Shown here: positions 14,148 through 23,171 of the stretch, one piece after another
Numbering within the stretch: position 1 is the stretch's first letter
How the letters are laid out: the number at the start of each line of letters is the position of its first letter
Source of the DNA: Cytophagales bacterium
GTDB taxonomy: Bacteria; Bacteroidota; Bacteroidia; Cytophagales; Spirosomataceae
DNA length: 57,163 nucleotides
NCBI GenBank assembly: GCA_024742395.1
Contig: JANSYO010000024.1
Span: forward strand, 1 to 57,163
Reading direction: 5' to 3'
Made by a program: the position numbers and the translations under genes
The notes under the pieces: model-generated
What the model was told of the DNA's origin: nothing
The model's database searches: none
What the model saw: only the letters and a program-made list of their open reading frames with translations

Positions 14148-15764
14148 ATGTTCAAGAATACGGCCCTACTTTTGATAATGCTGATAAGTCTCTCTTTCAT
14201 GGCTTTTGAGAAAAGCACCAAAGAGCAAAAGCCTCCTAATATCTTATTTGCCATCAGCGATGACCAATCCTATTTTCATACGGGTTTTGCCGGAGCCACA
14301 TTTGTAAACACCCCTGCTTTTGATAAAATCGCCAGTGAAGGAATCTATTTCACCAATTGTTACGCAGGCTCGCCGGGCTGTGCCCCTTCCAGAAGTGCAT
14401 TAGTTACCGGGCGTCATCATTGGCAAAATGAGCAGTCTGGTCAGCATGCCTCTTCCTGGATGGCCAAACATGTCCCTTTCATTGACCTCCTGGATAATAA
14501 CGGCTATGTTACCGGCCGAACAGGCAAAGGTGTAGGCCCATTTCAATATGCCAGAAATGAAAAAGACTCTTTATGGCGAAGAACTGATGCCGGTGGTCTT
14601 TCTTACAGTGAAATAGACTACACCACAGAGAACGATGACCGTTTTAGTACAGGAATAAGAAACCTCAATTATTACGAGAATTTCGAATATTTTATGAAAA
14701 ATGTGAGAGGTGAAAAGCCATTTTTCTTTTGGTATGGTGGCTCTGAACCACACAGGAAATATGAAAAAGGCTCCTGGAAGCGAATGGGCAAACAGCTTTC
14801 CGACATCAAAGAAGTTCCTGCTTTTCTACCGGATAATGATGAAATCCGGGGAGATTTGCTGGACTATGCGGTGGAAATAGAGTGGTTTGACCTACACCTT
14901 CAAAAAATGCTGACCTATTTAGAGCGTATTGGCGAGCTCGACAATACAATCGTTATTGTGACAGCAGATAATGGCATGCCTTTCCCAAGAGCTAAAGCCA
15001 ATAGCTTTGAATACGGTGTACATGTGCCTTTTGCGGTTCGCTACCCAGCAGCCTTTCCCGGAAAAAGAATTGTAGAAGATTTAATAGGCTTTGCAGATAT
15101 AGCTCCAACAATCCTGGAAATGACCAATACCAGTCCTGAAGGAATGATGCCGATTACTGGCAAAAGTTTTCTTAATCTACTCAGAAGCTCTAAACAAGGA
15201 AAAATAGATAAAAACAGAGACTTTGTACTGGCCGGAAGAGAAAGGCACTCCAGCTCGCGATATGAGAATTGGGGATACCCACAAAGGATGATTCGTAGCA
15301 ACGATTATATTTATATCTGGAACATGGAGTCGAGAAGGTGGCCGGCTGGTGCACCGCAAAGGTCTGACCAAAGAGAAGATGGTTCTTACTGGCCACTTTA
15401 TGGCCTGGATGAAAAGGGAAATTATATCCCTGACGCTGCCTTTACTGATATTGATGATTGTCCTTCCAAAACCTTCCTTATCGAAAATTACAAAGACCCT
15501 GAAATCGCGAAATACTTGGAACTTTCTTTCGGCAAAAGACCTGAATTTGAATTGTACAATATTGTCAAAGACCCAAATTGCCTGAATAACTTACATGGAA
15601 AAGAGGACATAAGGGCCATTGAAACTAAACTAATGACCACCTTAATTAGTGAGCTAAAACGAAGCAATGATCCAAGAGTAACAGGACCTGATCCGGGCGT
15701 TTTTGATAGCTATTTGCGGTATTCACCTATTAGAACTTTCCCTAAACCTGAATGGGCAAATTAA
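14148..15764 (+). CDS. Secreted sulfatase (formylglycine type)
   Basis: 538 residues with an N-terminal export signal (about 4-20). The alkaline-phosphatase-like fold starts NILFAISDDQ, whose Asp pair binds calcium. The sulfatase signature is GCAPSRSALVTGRH with Cys78 (C-x-P-S-R), the residue matured to formylglycine. Later metal and active-site blocks are FFFWYGGSEPHRKY and IVIVTADNGMPFPRAKANSFEYGVHVPF (about 265-292). The sequence is closest in character to N-sulfoglucosamine sulfohydrolase-like proteins, but the real glycan is unknown. The maturation enzyme is not in the window. The gene follows the GH140-like gene by 60 bp. Confidence 0.9.
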   Translation: MFKNTALLLIMLISLSFMAFEKSTKEQKPPNILFAISDDQSYFHTGFAGATFVNTPAFDKIASEGIYFTNCYAGSPGCAPSRSALVTGRHHWQNEQSGQHASSWMAKHVPFIDLLDNNGYVTGRTGKGVGPFQYARNEKDSLWRRTDAGGLSYSEIDYTTENDDRFSTGIRNLNYYENFEYFMKNVRGEKPFFFWYGGSEPHRKYEKGSWKRMGKQLSDIKEVPAFLPDNDEIRGDLLDYAVEIEWFDLHLQKMLTYLERIGELDNTIVIVTADNGMPFPRAKANSFEYGVHVPFAVRYPAAFPGKRIVEDLIGFADIAPTILEMTNTSPEGMMPITGKSFLNLLRSSKQGKIDKNRDFVLAGRERHSSSRYENWGYPQRMIRSNDYIYIWNMESRRWPAGAPQRSDQREDGSYWPLYGLDEKGNYIPDAAFTDIDDCPSKTFLIENYKDPEIAKYLELSFGKRPEFELYNIVKDPNCLNNLHGKEDIRAIETKLMTTLISELKRSNDPRVTGPDPGVFDSYLRYSPIRTFPKPEWAN

Positions 15765-15974
15765 AGGGCCTTTTTGACTTACAATATTAAAACCTCTTCC
15801 CTATTTGCAAATGATTATATACGAACTTCCTGGTGTTTAAACCCTTGACTTTAAAAGGTTAATTAATTATTAGCAAATTAAATCAAGCGATCATTTCTTT
15901 TGAATAAATTCATTTGTTTTTTCAGGTCTTAAATCGACCTTAAAACTGTTAATAGTGAACAAAACGCCTCCGCC

Positions 15975-16667
15975 ATGAAAAGTCTTCAAAAGCTCTTTCA
16001 ATCGACCCTGATTTTTCTATTCATAACGATTATTGCCTGTCAAACCAAAACAGAGAAGACGCCACTTATTGTTCCAGAAGGGAAGATTGGACTCATAGGA
16101 TATGGATCGCTTACTTCAAAGGAGAATGTCATGGATCAGCTTGGCCATCCTTATCACGATTCACTTTACTATGTTCACTTGAATGGTTTTATTCGCGAAT
16201 GGAATTTTGTCGGCTCTAACATGGATCCCAATTTACCTAAGGAGCTTCTAGAGTATGATTCATACTATTTACATGGAGAGGATACCCTTCCTTTTCAGCA
16301 AAGCATCTTTCTTAATATCATGTCAGATAGTTCACAAAAAATAAACTGCGTTCTCTATTTTATTGACGAGTCTGAACTTACAGAGATAGATAAAATGGAA
16401 ATAGGATACAACAGAATAGAGGTGAGCTCCAGTATTATTGAATACGCTATTTCGGGCGGGCCAGTTTATGCGTACAAAGCCAAACCTTCTTATGAATATC
16501 ATACAGAAACCGATAGCCTGAATTCCATTATTGATTTGGCATATGCAGAGCTGGTTTTCGATGCTTACGACCGACTTGGCAAAGAGGCAAGAAAGGAATT
16601 CGACACCTCCACAAAGCCATTTGCTCCACATCTTCTGGCTCCTGTCATCAGGTTAAAAAGGAAATAA
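15975..16667 (+). CDS. Lipoprotein with a gamma-glutamylcyclotransferase-like domain
   Basis: 230 residues with a lipoprotein signal ending IIACQ (Cys at about 22). KIGLIGYGSLTSKENVMDQLGH (about 37-58) is the YGSL substrate-binding loop of the gamma-glutamylcyclotransferase/AIG2-like fold, and CVLYFIDESELTEIDKMEIGYNRIEV (about 128-153) matches the conserved block that supplies the catalytic Glu. Members normally act in the cytoplasm on gamma-glutamyl peptides; a lipid-anchored form would face the periplasm. Activity is unproven. The gene is single, with 400 bp of non-coding DNA after it. Confidence 0.68.
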   Translation: MKSLQKLFQSTLIFLFITIIACQTKTEKTPLIVPEGKIGLIGYGSLTSKENVMDQLGHPYHDSLYYVHLNGFIREWNFVGSNMDPNLPKELLEYDSYYLHGEDTLPFQQSIFLNIMSDSSQKINCVLYFIDESELTEIDKMEIGYNRIEVSSSIIEYAISGGPVYAYKAKPSYEYHTETDSLNSIIDLAYAELVFDAYDRLGKEARKEFDTSTKPFAPHLLAPVIRLKRK

Positions 16668-17071
16668 CCTGAGGCATTTTTTTAATCAGCCGTGCCATTT
16701 TACCTTCAGATTTGGAGAATCAATGTAAGAAAAAAGTAAAAAATCTATGCTTAACGAAAGCCTGAAGAGTTCAGAGCTTTTTCATACCAAGCTTATTTTT
16801 ATGATCTAGTCACATCTTTTTTCTCAAAGATTATGAGTTTACTCACTATCAGCTGCAAAACCCGCCAAAAACAGCAGAGAGAATAGATATCTTTCTATCT
16901 TAGACATATAGATGATAAAGCATGATTAAGCCCTCTGTGTTTAACCCACCTTTGTTATTCAGCGATCTTAACCATCTCATTTATCTGTGAAGCACATTGT
17001 TTTTAGCTACTGACATTGAAAACTCAACTACTACGATTTAACATTTGCACAAGCGAAGAATTCTAAAAAAT
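16668..17071. other. Intergenic region, no gene seen
   Basis: These 404 bp before the export operon contain only very short open frames and T-rich stretches. No tRNA, terminator or strong palindrome was recognised. It should hold the promoter of the operon at 17072; AACATTTG at 17041 resembles a -7 element but lies unusually near the start. Confidence 0.4.
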
Positions 17072-18172
17072 ATGAAGATACTTTCTGCACTGACATTGCT
17101 TTTATTTCTCAGTATTTCCTGTAATAATGATGCTAAGAATGATAGAGTAAAGCCCGCTTTAAAAGACATTACAGAATCTGTCTATGCTTCTTTAAAGCTT
17201 AGCCCTGAGATCTTCTATTCCCCCCAATCTATCCGCTCTGGCATTATCAAAAAAGTATACGTCAGCGAAGGCGAATTGGTAAAAAAAGGACAGATCCTTT
17301 TTGAAATTACTCCAACAGAAGATGTTAAGAGTCAATTGACTACTGCTGAGTTAAATCTTCAAGAAGCCAAATCAAATTATCTTGGGAATAATAACCTTCT
17401 GAAGAATATCAATTTGGAGATTCAAACCACAAAAGATCAGCTGGCATTAGATTCTATCAATTTTAAAAGGCAGGAAAATTTATGGGCACAGAATATTGGT
17501 AAAAAGCTGGATTACGAGCAATTAAAACTTAAATATCAAGCCACACAAAAACAATATGAGATTCTTAAACAAAAGTATGCTCAAACCAAAATCAGTCTTG
17601 AAAACAATTACCAAAAAGCCCTGAACAGAACCAGAACAGAAAGAAGTCAACTATCTGATTATATCATCAGATCTGAAATAGACGGTAAAGTGTACTCGAT
17701 TAATAAAGAAGAGGGAGATTTAATCAGTTCACAGGAGGCTTTTGGAGAAATTGGTACTGCAGATACTTACAAACTCCTTATGGATATTGATGAAGTAGAT
17801 ATTGCCAAAATTAAAACCGGAGATACGGCCTATGTTGTATTGGATGCACTTCCTTCCAAAGTATTTCAGGCAAAAATTGACCAGATTTTACCCAAGAAGG
17901 ATGAACGAACACAAACCTTCAGAGCTGAAGGCAGCTTTATTAATGCTCCCGATAAACTTTACAACGGACTAAGCGGCGAAGCCAATATTGTCATTGCTAA
18001 ACGAACCAAGGCCATGGTTATACCAGCGGGGTATTTATTGCCAAATAACAGGGTAAAAACCACAGAAGGAGAAAAAGAAATTCAAACAGGTATAAAGAAT
18101 CTGGAATTCGTAGAAGTTATATCTGGCATTGACTCCACTGACACGCTAATAAAGCCAACTGAAGATGAGTAA
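17072..18172 (+). CDS. HlyD-family periplasmic adaptor lipoprotein of an ABC exporter
   Basis: 366 residues from the ATG at 17072; an upstream TTG at 17045 is less likely because the lipoprotein signal starts cleanly at MKILSALTLLLFLSISCNN (Cys17). A biotinyl-lipoyl-like half (SGIIKKVYVSEGELVKKGQILFEI), a long alpha-helical hairpin (about 85-200) predicted as coiled coil, the second lipoyl half (IIRSEIDGKVYSINKEEGDLI), and a beta-barrel (DIDEVDIAKIKTGDTAYVVLDAL). It bridges the inner-membrane ABC permease to an outer-membrane channel. Its last 8 bp overlap the permease gene, so the products are made in step. Confidence 0.88.
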   Translation: MKILSALTLLLFLSISCNNDAKNDRVKPALKDITESVYASLKLSPEIFYSPQSIRSGIIKKVYVSEGELVKKGQILFEITPTEDVKSQLTTAELNLQEAKSNYLGNNNLLKNINLEIQTTKDQLALDSINFKRQENLWAQNIGKKLDYEQLKLKYQATQKQYEILKQKYAQTKISLENNYQKALNRTRTERSQLSDYIIRSEIDGKVYSINKEEGDLISSQEAFGEIGTADTYKLLMDIDEVDIAKIKTGDTAYVVLDALPSKVFQAKIDQILPKKDERTQTFRAEGSFINAPDKLYNGLSGEANIVIAKRTKAMVIPAGYLLPNNRVKTTEGEKEIQTGIKNLEFVEVISGIDSTDTLIKPTEDE

Positions 18173-19427
18173 CTTTCTAATCATTCTTGATATCTCAAAG
18201 ACTCATCTTTTTGCTAAAAAAAAGCAAACAGCGGTAGCGGCATTGGGTGTCACTTTCGGTATAGGCATGTTTATTATCATGATGAGTTTTATGACCGGCC
18301 TCAATGAGCTTCTTGACGGACTAGTACTTAACAGGACTCCTCACGTACAGATCTACAATAAAATAGAGCCTACGGTGACTCAGCCCATAGACCGTTATTT
18401 AAACGCCGCGAACCAGCTAAATCATATTGAATCTGTAAAACCTAAAAGCCGTTTGGAGAGAATACACAATGCTTTACCCATCCTTTCAGAACTTAAGAAA
18501 AACGATAAAGTAAAAGGAGCTACACCACAAACCACCTGTAAAGTATTTTACCGGGCGGGCACAAATAATCTGAACGGAATTATTAACGGAATTGAAGTAA
18601 ATGAAGAGGTCAGACTATTTAACTTCAAAGAATACATTGTAGAAGGTGATGTCAACAGTCTGATCAAGAAAAAAAACAGCATACTTCTGGGTTCTGGAAT
18701 TGCAAAAAACTTATCTCTTCGGGTAGGAGATAAAATTCAGGTTTCTAATACCAATGGGGCCAACTTTTCATTGACTATAGGCGGTATTTACCAGAGTGGT
18801 TTAGCTGATGTAGATGATATTCAAAGTTATGTCAATCTAAAGATGGCTCAGCAAATATTGGGAGTAGGTGGTAATTACATAAGCAGAATTCATGTGAAAC
18901 TAATTGATTTGGAAGATGCCGTCCCTTTTTCAAGAGTAATTGAGAATATTTATGATGTAAAAGCCATGGATATCAAAACGGCAAATGCCCAATTTGACAC
19001 CGGTTCAGACATCAGAACCTTGATTTCGTATGCTGTATCCATCACTCTTTTAATTGTAGCAGGATTCGGTATTTACAACATCCTGAATATGTTTATTTAT
19101 GAAAAAATGAATGACATAGCAATTCTAAAAGCCACCGGATTCACAGGTACTGATGTTATGCTGATGTTTATTGTTCAAGCCCTGGCTATAGGTATCATGG
19201 GAGCCGCCTTAGGCCTTAGTTTGGGATATGGTGTTTCTGTCATTATTGACAATATCCCCTTCAATACGGAAGCTTTACCCACCATTAAAACCTATCCCAT
19301 AAACTATGATCCATTGTTTTACTTAACAGGAATAGTTTTCGCCTTAATCTCCACTTTTCTTGCCGGCTATTTACCTGCCAGAAAGGCCCGAAACATAGAT
19401 CCAGTAGAAATTATCAGAGGCCAATGA
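18165..19427 (+). CDS. FtsX/MacB-like ABC transporter permease
   Basis: 420 residues with four membrane spans: one near residues 24-48 (AVAALGVTFGIGMFIIMMSFMTG), then a large periplasmic MacB-type domain (about 50-270), and three more in the C-terminal third (about 288-312, 333-360, 384-406). The end has the familiar LPARKARNIDPVEIIRGQ. With a separate ATPase and an HlyD adaptor, the gene order adaptor-permease-ATPase equals that of DevBCA-type exporters. The cargo is unknown; lipid, glycolipid or small toxic molecules are typical. It overlaps the ATPase gene by 4 bp (ATGA). Confidence 0.88.
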   Translation: MSNFLIILDISKTHLFAKKKQTAVAALGVTFGIGMFIIMMSFMTGLNELLDGLVLNRTPHVQIYNKIEPTVTQPIDRYLNAANQLNHIESVKPKSRLERIHNALPILSELKKNDKVKGATPQTTCKVFYRAGTNNLNGIINGIEVNEEVRLFNFKEYIVEGDVNSLIKKKNSILLGSGIAKNLSLRVGDKIQVSNTNGANFSLTIGGIYQSGLADVDDIQSYVNLKMAQQILGVGGNYISRIHVKLIDLEDAVPFSRVIENIYDVKAMDIKTANAQFDTGSDIRTLISYAVSITLLIVAGFGIYNILNMFIYEKMNDIAILKATGFTGTDVMLMFIVQALAIGIMGAALGLSLGYGVSVIIDNIPFNTEALPTIKTYPINYDPLFYLTGIVFALISTFLAGYLPARKARNIDPVEIIRGQ

Positions 19428-20116
19428 TCACTAAAAACACTCCCATATTAGAGACCAGAAACGTCAATAAATACTTTCTAGAGCCTGTCAAATTTCATGT
19501 CTTGAAGGATGTCTCTTTACAGCTTTATCGTAAGGAATTTGTTTCTATCATGGGGAAATCTGGCTGTGGTAAATCTACATTGCTCTACATCCTTTCTACA
19601 ATGGATACCGAATATGAGGGCGAGCTTAGGATAGATGGTGAAACGATGTCTCATCAATCACATGATGAATTGGCCAGAATACGGAACGAAAAAATTGGTT
19701 TTGTTTTTCAGTTTCATTACCTGCTTCCTGAATTTACGGTTCTGAAGAATGTCATGCTGCCTGCCCTTAAACTAGGAAAAGAAAGCGAATCAACCATCAA
19801 AAAGAATGCCTTGCAGAAGCTGGAAATCCTGGGTATCCAAGATCAGGCTTATAAAAAAGCATCGAGAATTTCAGGGGGGCAGAAACAGCGTGTTTCCATT
19901 GCCCGGGCACTCATAAACAACCCCAAAATTATAATGGGCGATGAGCCCACAGGTAACCTTGACAGTAAGAACTCAAGAATAGTATTTGATGTGCTCCGAG
20001 AACTTAGCACAGAGCTGGATATGGCAATGTTGATTGTTACGCATGATCATGACTTCGCGAACAAAACCGATAGAATTATCGAAATGGAAGATGGCTATAT
20101 CTTAAACAATAAATAG
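19424..20116 (+). CDS. ABC transporter ATP-binding protein (LolD/MacB type)
   Basis: 230 residues with the full nucleotide-binding set: Walker A GKSGCGKSTL (about 43-52), Q-loop VFQFHYLLPEFTVLKNV, signature RISGGQKQRVSIARAL (about 142-157), Walker B IIMGDEPTGNLDS, and the H-loop Thr-His-Asp-His. The LLPEFTVLKNV stretch is typical of MacB/LolD mechanotransmission ATPases. It works with the permease at 18165 and adaptor at 17072 and ends the operon, 22 bp before the convergent PQQ dehydrogenase. Confidence 0.93.
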   Translation: MITKNTPILETRNVNKYFLEPVKFHVLKDVSLQLYRKEFVSIMGKSGCGKSTLLYILSTMDTEYEGELRIDGETMSHQSHDELARIRNEKIGFVFQFHYLLPEFTVLKNVMLPALKLGKESESTIKKNALQKLEILGIQDQAYKKASRISGGQKQRVSIARALINNPKIIMGDEPTGNLDSKNSRIVFDVLRELSTELDMAMLIVTHDHDFANKTDRIIEMEDGYILNNK

Positions 20117-20138
20117 ACGGAACTTCTTGACGCCTCAT

Positions 20139-22226
20139 TTACGGAAGAGCAAAGGCTACATAGAAGTCGCCAGATTTTGTTTTCAGCTTTCCTCCGCCAC
20201 AAGCTATCACCACATATTGTTTACCCTTAACAGCATACACAGAAGGCGAGGCATAACCGGCTGCCGGTAATTTCGCTTGCCAAAGTAATTCACCAGTCCG
20301 TTTGTCAAAGGCTCTGAACATTTCATCTTTTGTGGCCGCAATAAATAGTAGGTTCCCCGCGGTTACGGCTGGTCCTCCATAATTATCTGTTCCCGTTAAT
20401 GGTACTCCCCTTTCCGTTAGCTCGGGGTATTCGCCCAAAGGCACTTGCCACAAATGCTCCCCTGAGTTCATATTAATAGCAGTGAGTGTTCCCCAAGGTG
20501 GATTACTAACCGGATAGCCCTGATTGTCATACCAGCGATTATATCCCGTGGCTACATATTCTACACTTGATTCCTGAGTATTTTCTCTCAATTCTTCACT
20601 TTGGCCATTTAAATATTTATAAATCGAAATCTTATCTGCCTCTGAAATATGAGCAAAGGAGGGCATTCTTCCCCTTCCTTTTTGAAGAATCTGAACATAC
20701 CTTTCTTTTTTCATTCGCTCCGAAATATTGACAATTCCGGGAAAGCTGCCGTCCTCATTGCCCTCAGCATTCAATCCGTGGCAGGTCTGACAGTACTGAT
20801 TGTAAAGAGACTTCCCTACATCTTTCCCCCTTTCTTTTGTAATGGGTCTTAAACTACTGTACACCGGATTTTGCTTGGCAGGAATATACATGACTCCTTC
20901 TTTATCAACAGCTGCTCCTCCCCACTGCGGCCCACCATCTGTACCCGGATAAAATATAGTCTTTTTAAAACCCAGCGGGATGAAAGGCTGTCCGCTATGC
21001 ATATTGCGTAAAGTGTCCCGGATTTCTTCCCTATTTTCTGCCAGGTAACTTATGTCATCTTCTGTAAATGTTTGTCTGGTAAATGGTTTAGGGACTAATG
21101 GGATGGGTTGTGTTTCAGATGTTTGTTCTCCAGGAATTAAAGACGCCGGGAAAGGTCTTTCTTCAATAGGGAAAACGGGTTTACCTGTTTCTCTTTCAAA
21201 GATAAAGACAAAACCTTGCTTACTAAGTACCGAAACTACATCAAGTTTTTCACCATTCTTATGGATGCTGAAAAGATTAGGCGGAGCGGGTATATCCCGA
21301 TCCCATATGTCATGATGTACGGTCTGAAAATGCCAAATCCGTTTGCCCGTATTCGCATCTAATGCAAGAAGTGTGTTGGCAAATAGATTATCCCCCTTTC
21401 TGTTTCCTCCATAGAAATCAAAAGCTGCCGAACCTGTAGGTGCGAAAATAATTTCTCTTTCTGTGTCGATGGCCATCCCCATCCAATTATTGGCACCTCC
21501 TAAATTTTTGTAATTATCTTTCTCCCATGTTTCATACCCAAACTCTCCGGGCCGGGGAATAGTATGAAAAGTCCATACCAGTTTGCCTGAGATGGTATCA
21601 AAAGCCCTGATATCTCCTAACATAGCCGAAGATGACTCTGCCAGCCTCCCTCCTACAATAAGTAAATTCTTGAATATGGCTACAGGGGTATTCAGAGCAA
21701 AGTATTCATCACTTCCTGGCCTTCTGACACCGTGTACCAGGTATATCTTCCCTTTATCGCCAAAAGTTTTGACTGGCTTTCCGTTTTTTGCATTCAAGCA
21801 ATATAAATAGGCTCCGTACCCAAAGTAAATCCGAGATTCCTGACCATTGGTCCAATAGGACAGCCCTCTGCTGGTCATATTGAAAGTTTCTATTTGTAAA
21901 TTGGTTTTCCAGATCTCTTTTCCCGTTTTGGCCTCCAGGGCAAAAGCCTGTTGATCGGCCGAGACTCCATAAAGTATACCTTCAATAATAATAGGGTTAC
22001 ATTGAATCTGAGTTTTATTACCTGACAGATCTGCCCCACCTGAAGAATAACGCCAAACCTCTTTGAGCATCTTGACATTTTCCGTGTTAATCTGATTTTG
22101 ATTTGAGAAATGGTTGCGGTCATAGCCTCCATTATAGGAGGGCCAATCGTTGTCTGGCGTCTGCTGAGCAGAAAAAAATACGATCAGAACAAAAGAAAGG
22201 AAGCTAATAAATTTCAACTTGTTCAA
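20139..22226 (-). CDS. PQQ-dependent dehydrogenase with an inserted cytochrome c domain
   Basis: 695 residues with a signal peptide (about 1-21). The beta-propeller carries PQQ-type repeats with the tryptophan-docking pattern (LEAKTGKEIWKTNL, FDTISGKLVWTFH, LDANTGKRIWHFQT, FDKRTGELLWQAKLP). A haem domain is inserted late in the chain: CQTCHG with Cys479, Cys482 and His483, and GRGRMPSF supplying the likely Met ligand, after which the propeller closes. This resembles periplasmic membrane-free quinoprotein sugar or polyol dehydrogenases that pass electrons via the haem. PQQ synthesis genes are not in the window. Convergent with the export operon and apparently monocistronic. Confidence 0.88.
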   Translation of the reverse strand: MNKLKFISFLSFVLIVFFSAQQTPDNDWPSYNGGYDRNHFSNQNQINTENVKMLKEVWRYSSGGADLSGNKTQIQCNPIIIEGILYGVSADQQAFALEAKTGKEIWKTNLQIETFNMTSRGLSYWTNGQESRIYFGYGAYLYCLNAKNGKPVKTFGDKGKIYLVHGVRRPGSDEYFALNTPVAIFKNLLIVGGRLAESSSAMLGDIRAFDTISGKLVWTFHTIPRPGEFGYETWEKDNYKNLGGANNWMGMAIDTEREIIFAPTGSAAFDFYGGNRKGDNLFANTLLALDANTGKRIWHFQTVHHDIWDRDIPAPPNLFSIHKNGEKLDVVSVLSKQGFVFIFERETGKPVFPIEERPFPASLIPGEQTSETQPIPLVPKPFTRQTFTEDDISYLAENREEIRDTLRNMHSGQPFIPLGFKKTIFYPGTDGGPQWGGAAVDKEGVMYIPAKQNPVYSSLRPITKERGKDVGKSLYNQYCQTCHGLNAEGNEDGSFPGIVNISERMKKERYVQILQKGRGRMPSFAHISEADKISIYKYLNGQSEELRENTQESSVEYVATGYNRWYDNQGYPVSNPPWGTLTAINMNSGEHLWQVPLGEYPELTERGVPLTGTDNYGGPAVTAGNLLFIAATKDEMFRAFDKRTGELLWQAKLPAAGYASPSVYAVKGKQYVVIACGGGKLKTKSGDFYVAFALP

Positions 22227-22391
22227 TGGCTTAGTGGTTTCTGTATTAAAAGAGATAATGAATTTAAGGCTTTAGACGCAATTTAACCGATTAAGCCAGT
22301 ATCTATTATTTTTTGGATACAACAAACGTAGATTTAGACACAAGTACCCTTGCGACTTTTCAGAGTTTTGCAGAAACAAAAATCACTTATT

Positions 22392-23153
22392 ATGTCAGAT
22401 AAAACTATAGCCCTAATAACAGGTGGAAGCCGTGGTCTTGGAAGAGATATGGCTCTTAAACTAGCAAAAAAAGGTACAGATATTATTCTTACCTATCACT
22501 CAAATAAGTCTGCCGCAGAAAAGGTAGTAGAAGAGATACAGAAGTCTGGTCAAAGAGCCTTTGCCTTACCTTTAGATACATCAAACATTAAAGGGTTCAA
22601 TGATTTCTTTAAGAAACTTGGTAACTGCCTCGAAAATGAATTTGCCAGAAAAGACTTTGACTTTTTAATTAACAATGCCGGTACTGGATTGAACAAAACT
22701 ATATCAGAAACTACTGAAGAAGAGTTTGATGACATGTTAAATATACATTTCAAAGGTGTATTTTTCTTCATTCAGAAAGCCCTGCCAATTTTAAATGAGG
22801 GCGGTAGGATTATCAATATTTCCTCAGGCTTAACAAGATTTTCTTTTCCCGGCTCCTCTGTCTATGCCAGCATGAAAGGAGCAATTGAAGTATTTACGCG
22901 TTATCTTGCCAAAGAATTAGGTGGAAGAAAAATCACGGCCAATGTTATAGCTCCAGGTGCCATAGCCACTGATTTCGGAGGTGGAACCAACAGGGACAAC
23001 GAAGAGAAGCGAAAGATAATTTCAAACCTTACTGCCTTAGGAAAAGTAGGCGAACCTGAAGATATTGGAGGGATTGTAGCCTTCTTGTGTACACCTGAAG
23101 GCTCCTGGATTAATGGTCAGCGAATTGAAGTTTCAGGCGGAATGCTGGTTTAA
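22392..23153 (+). CDS. SDR family oxidoreductase paired with an AraC regulator
   Basis: 253 residues from the ATG at 22392; a TTG at 22350 gives only a non-family extension. Classical SDR motifs: ALITGGSRGLGRDMALKLA (TGxxxGxG, about 6-25), INNAGTG, ISSGLTRFSFPGSSVYASMKGA with Ser and the catalytic Tyr-x-x-x-Lys, then ANVIAPGAIATDF. It resembles 3-oxoacyl reductase-like SDRs. The AraC-type gene starts 18 bp downstream on the same strand, a common pair in Bacteroidota where the regulator controls its own SDR. The substrate is unknown. Confidence 0.9.
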   Translation: MSDKTIALITGGSRGLGRDMALKLAKKGTDIILTYHSNKSAAEKVVEEIQKSGQRAFALPLDTSNIKGFNDFFKKLGNCLENEFARKDFDFLINNAGTGLNKTISETTEEEFDDMLNIHFKGVFFFIQKALPILNEGGRIINISSGLTRFSFPGSSVYASMKGAIEVFTRYLAKELGGRKITANVIAPGAIATDFGGGTNRDNEEKRKIISNLTALGKVGEPEDIGGIVAFLCTPEGSWINGQRIEVSGGMLV

Positions 23154-23171
23154 ATACTCATTAATGATGAG

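Noticed and set aside
16832-16885. Short frame MSLLTISCKT before the export operon
   Set aside because: 17 codons, no signal or family and no clear expression signals.
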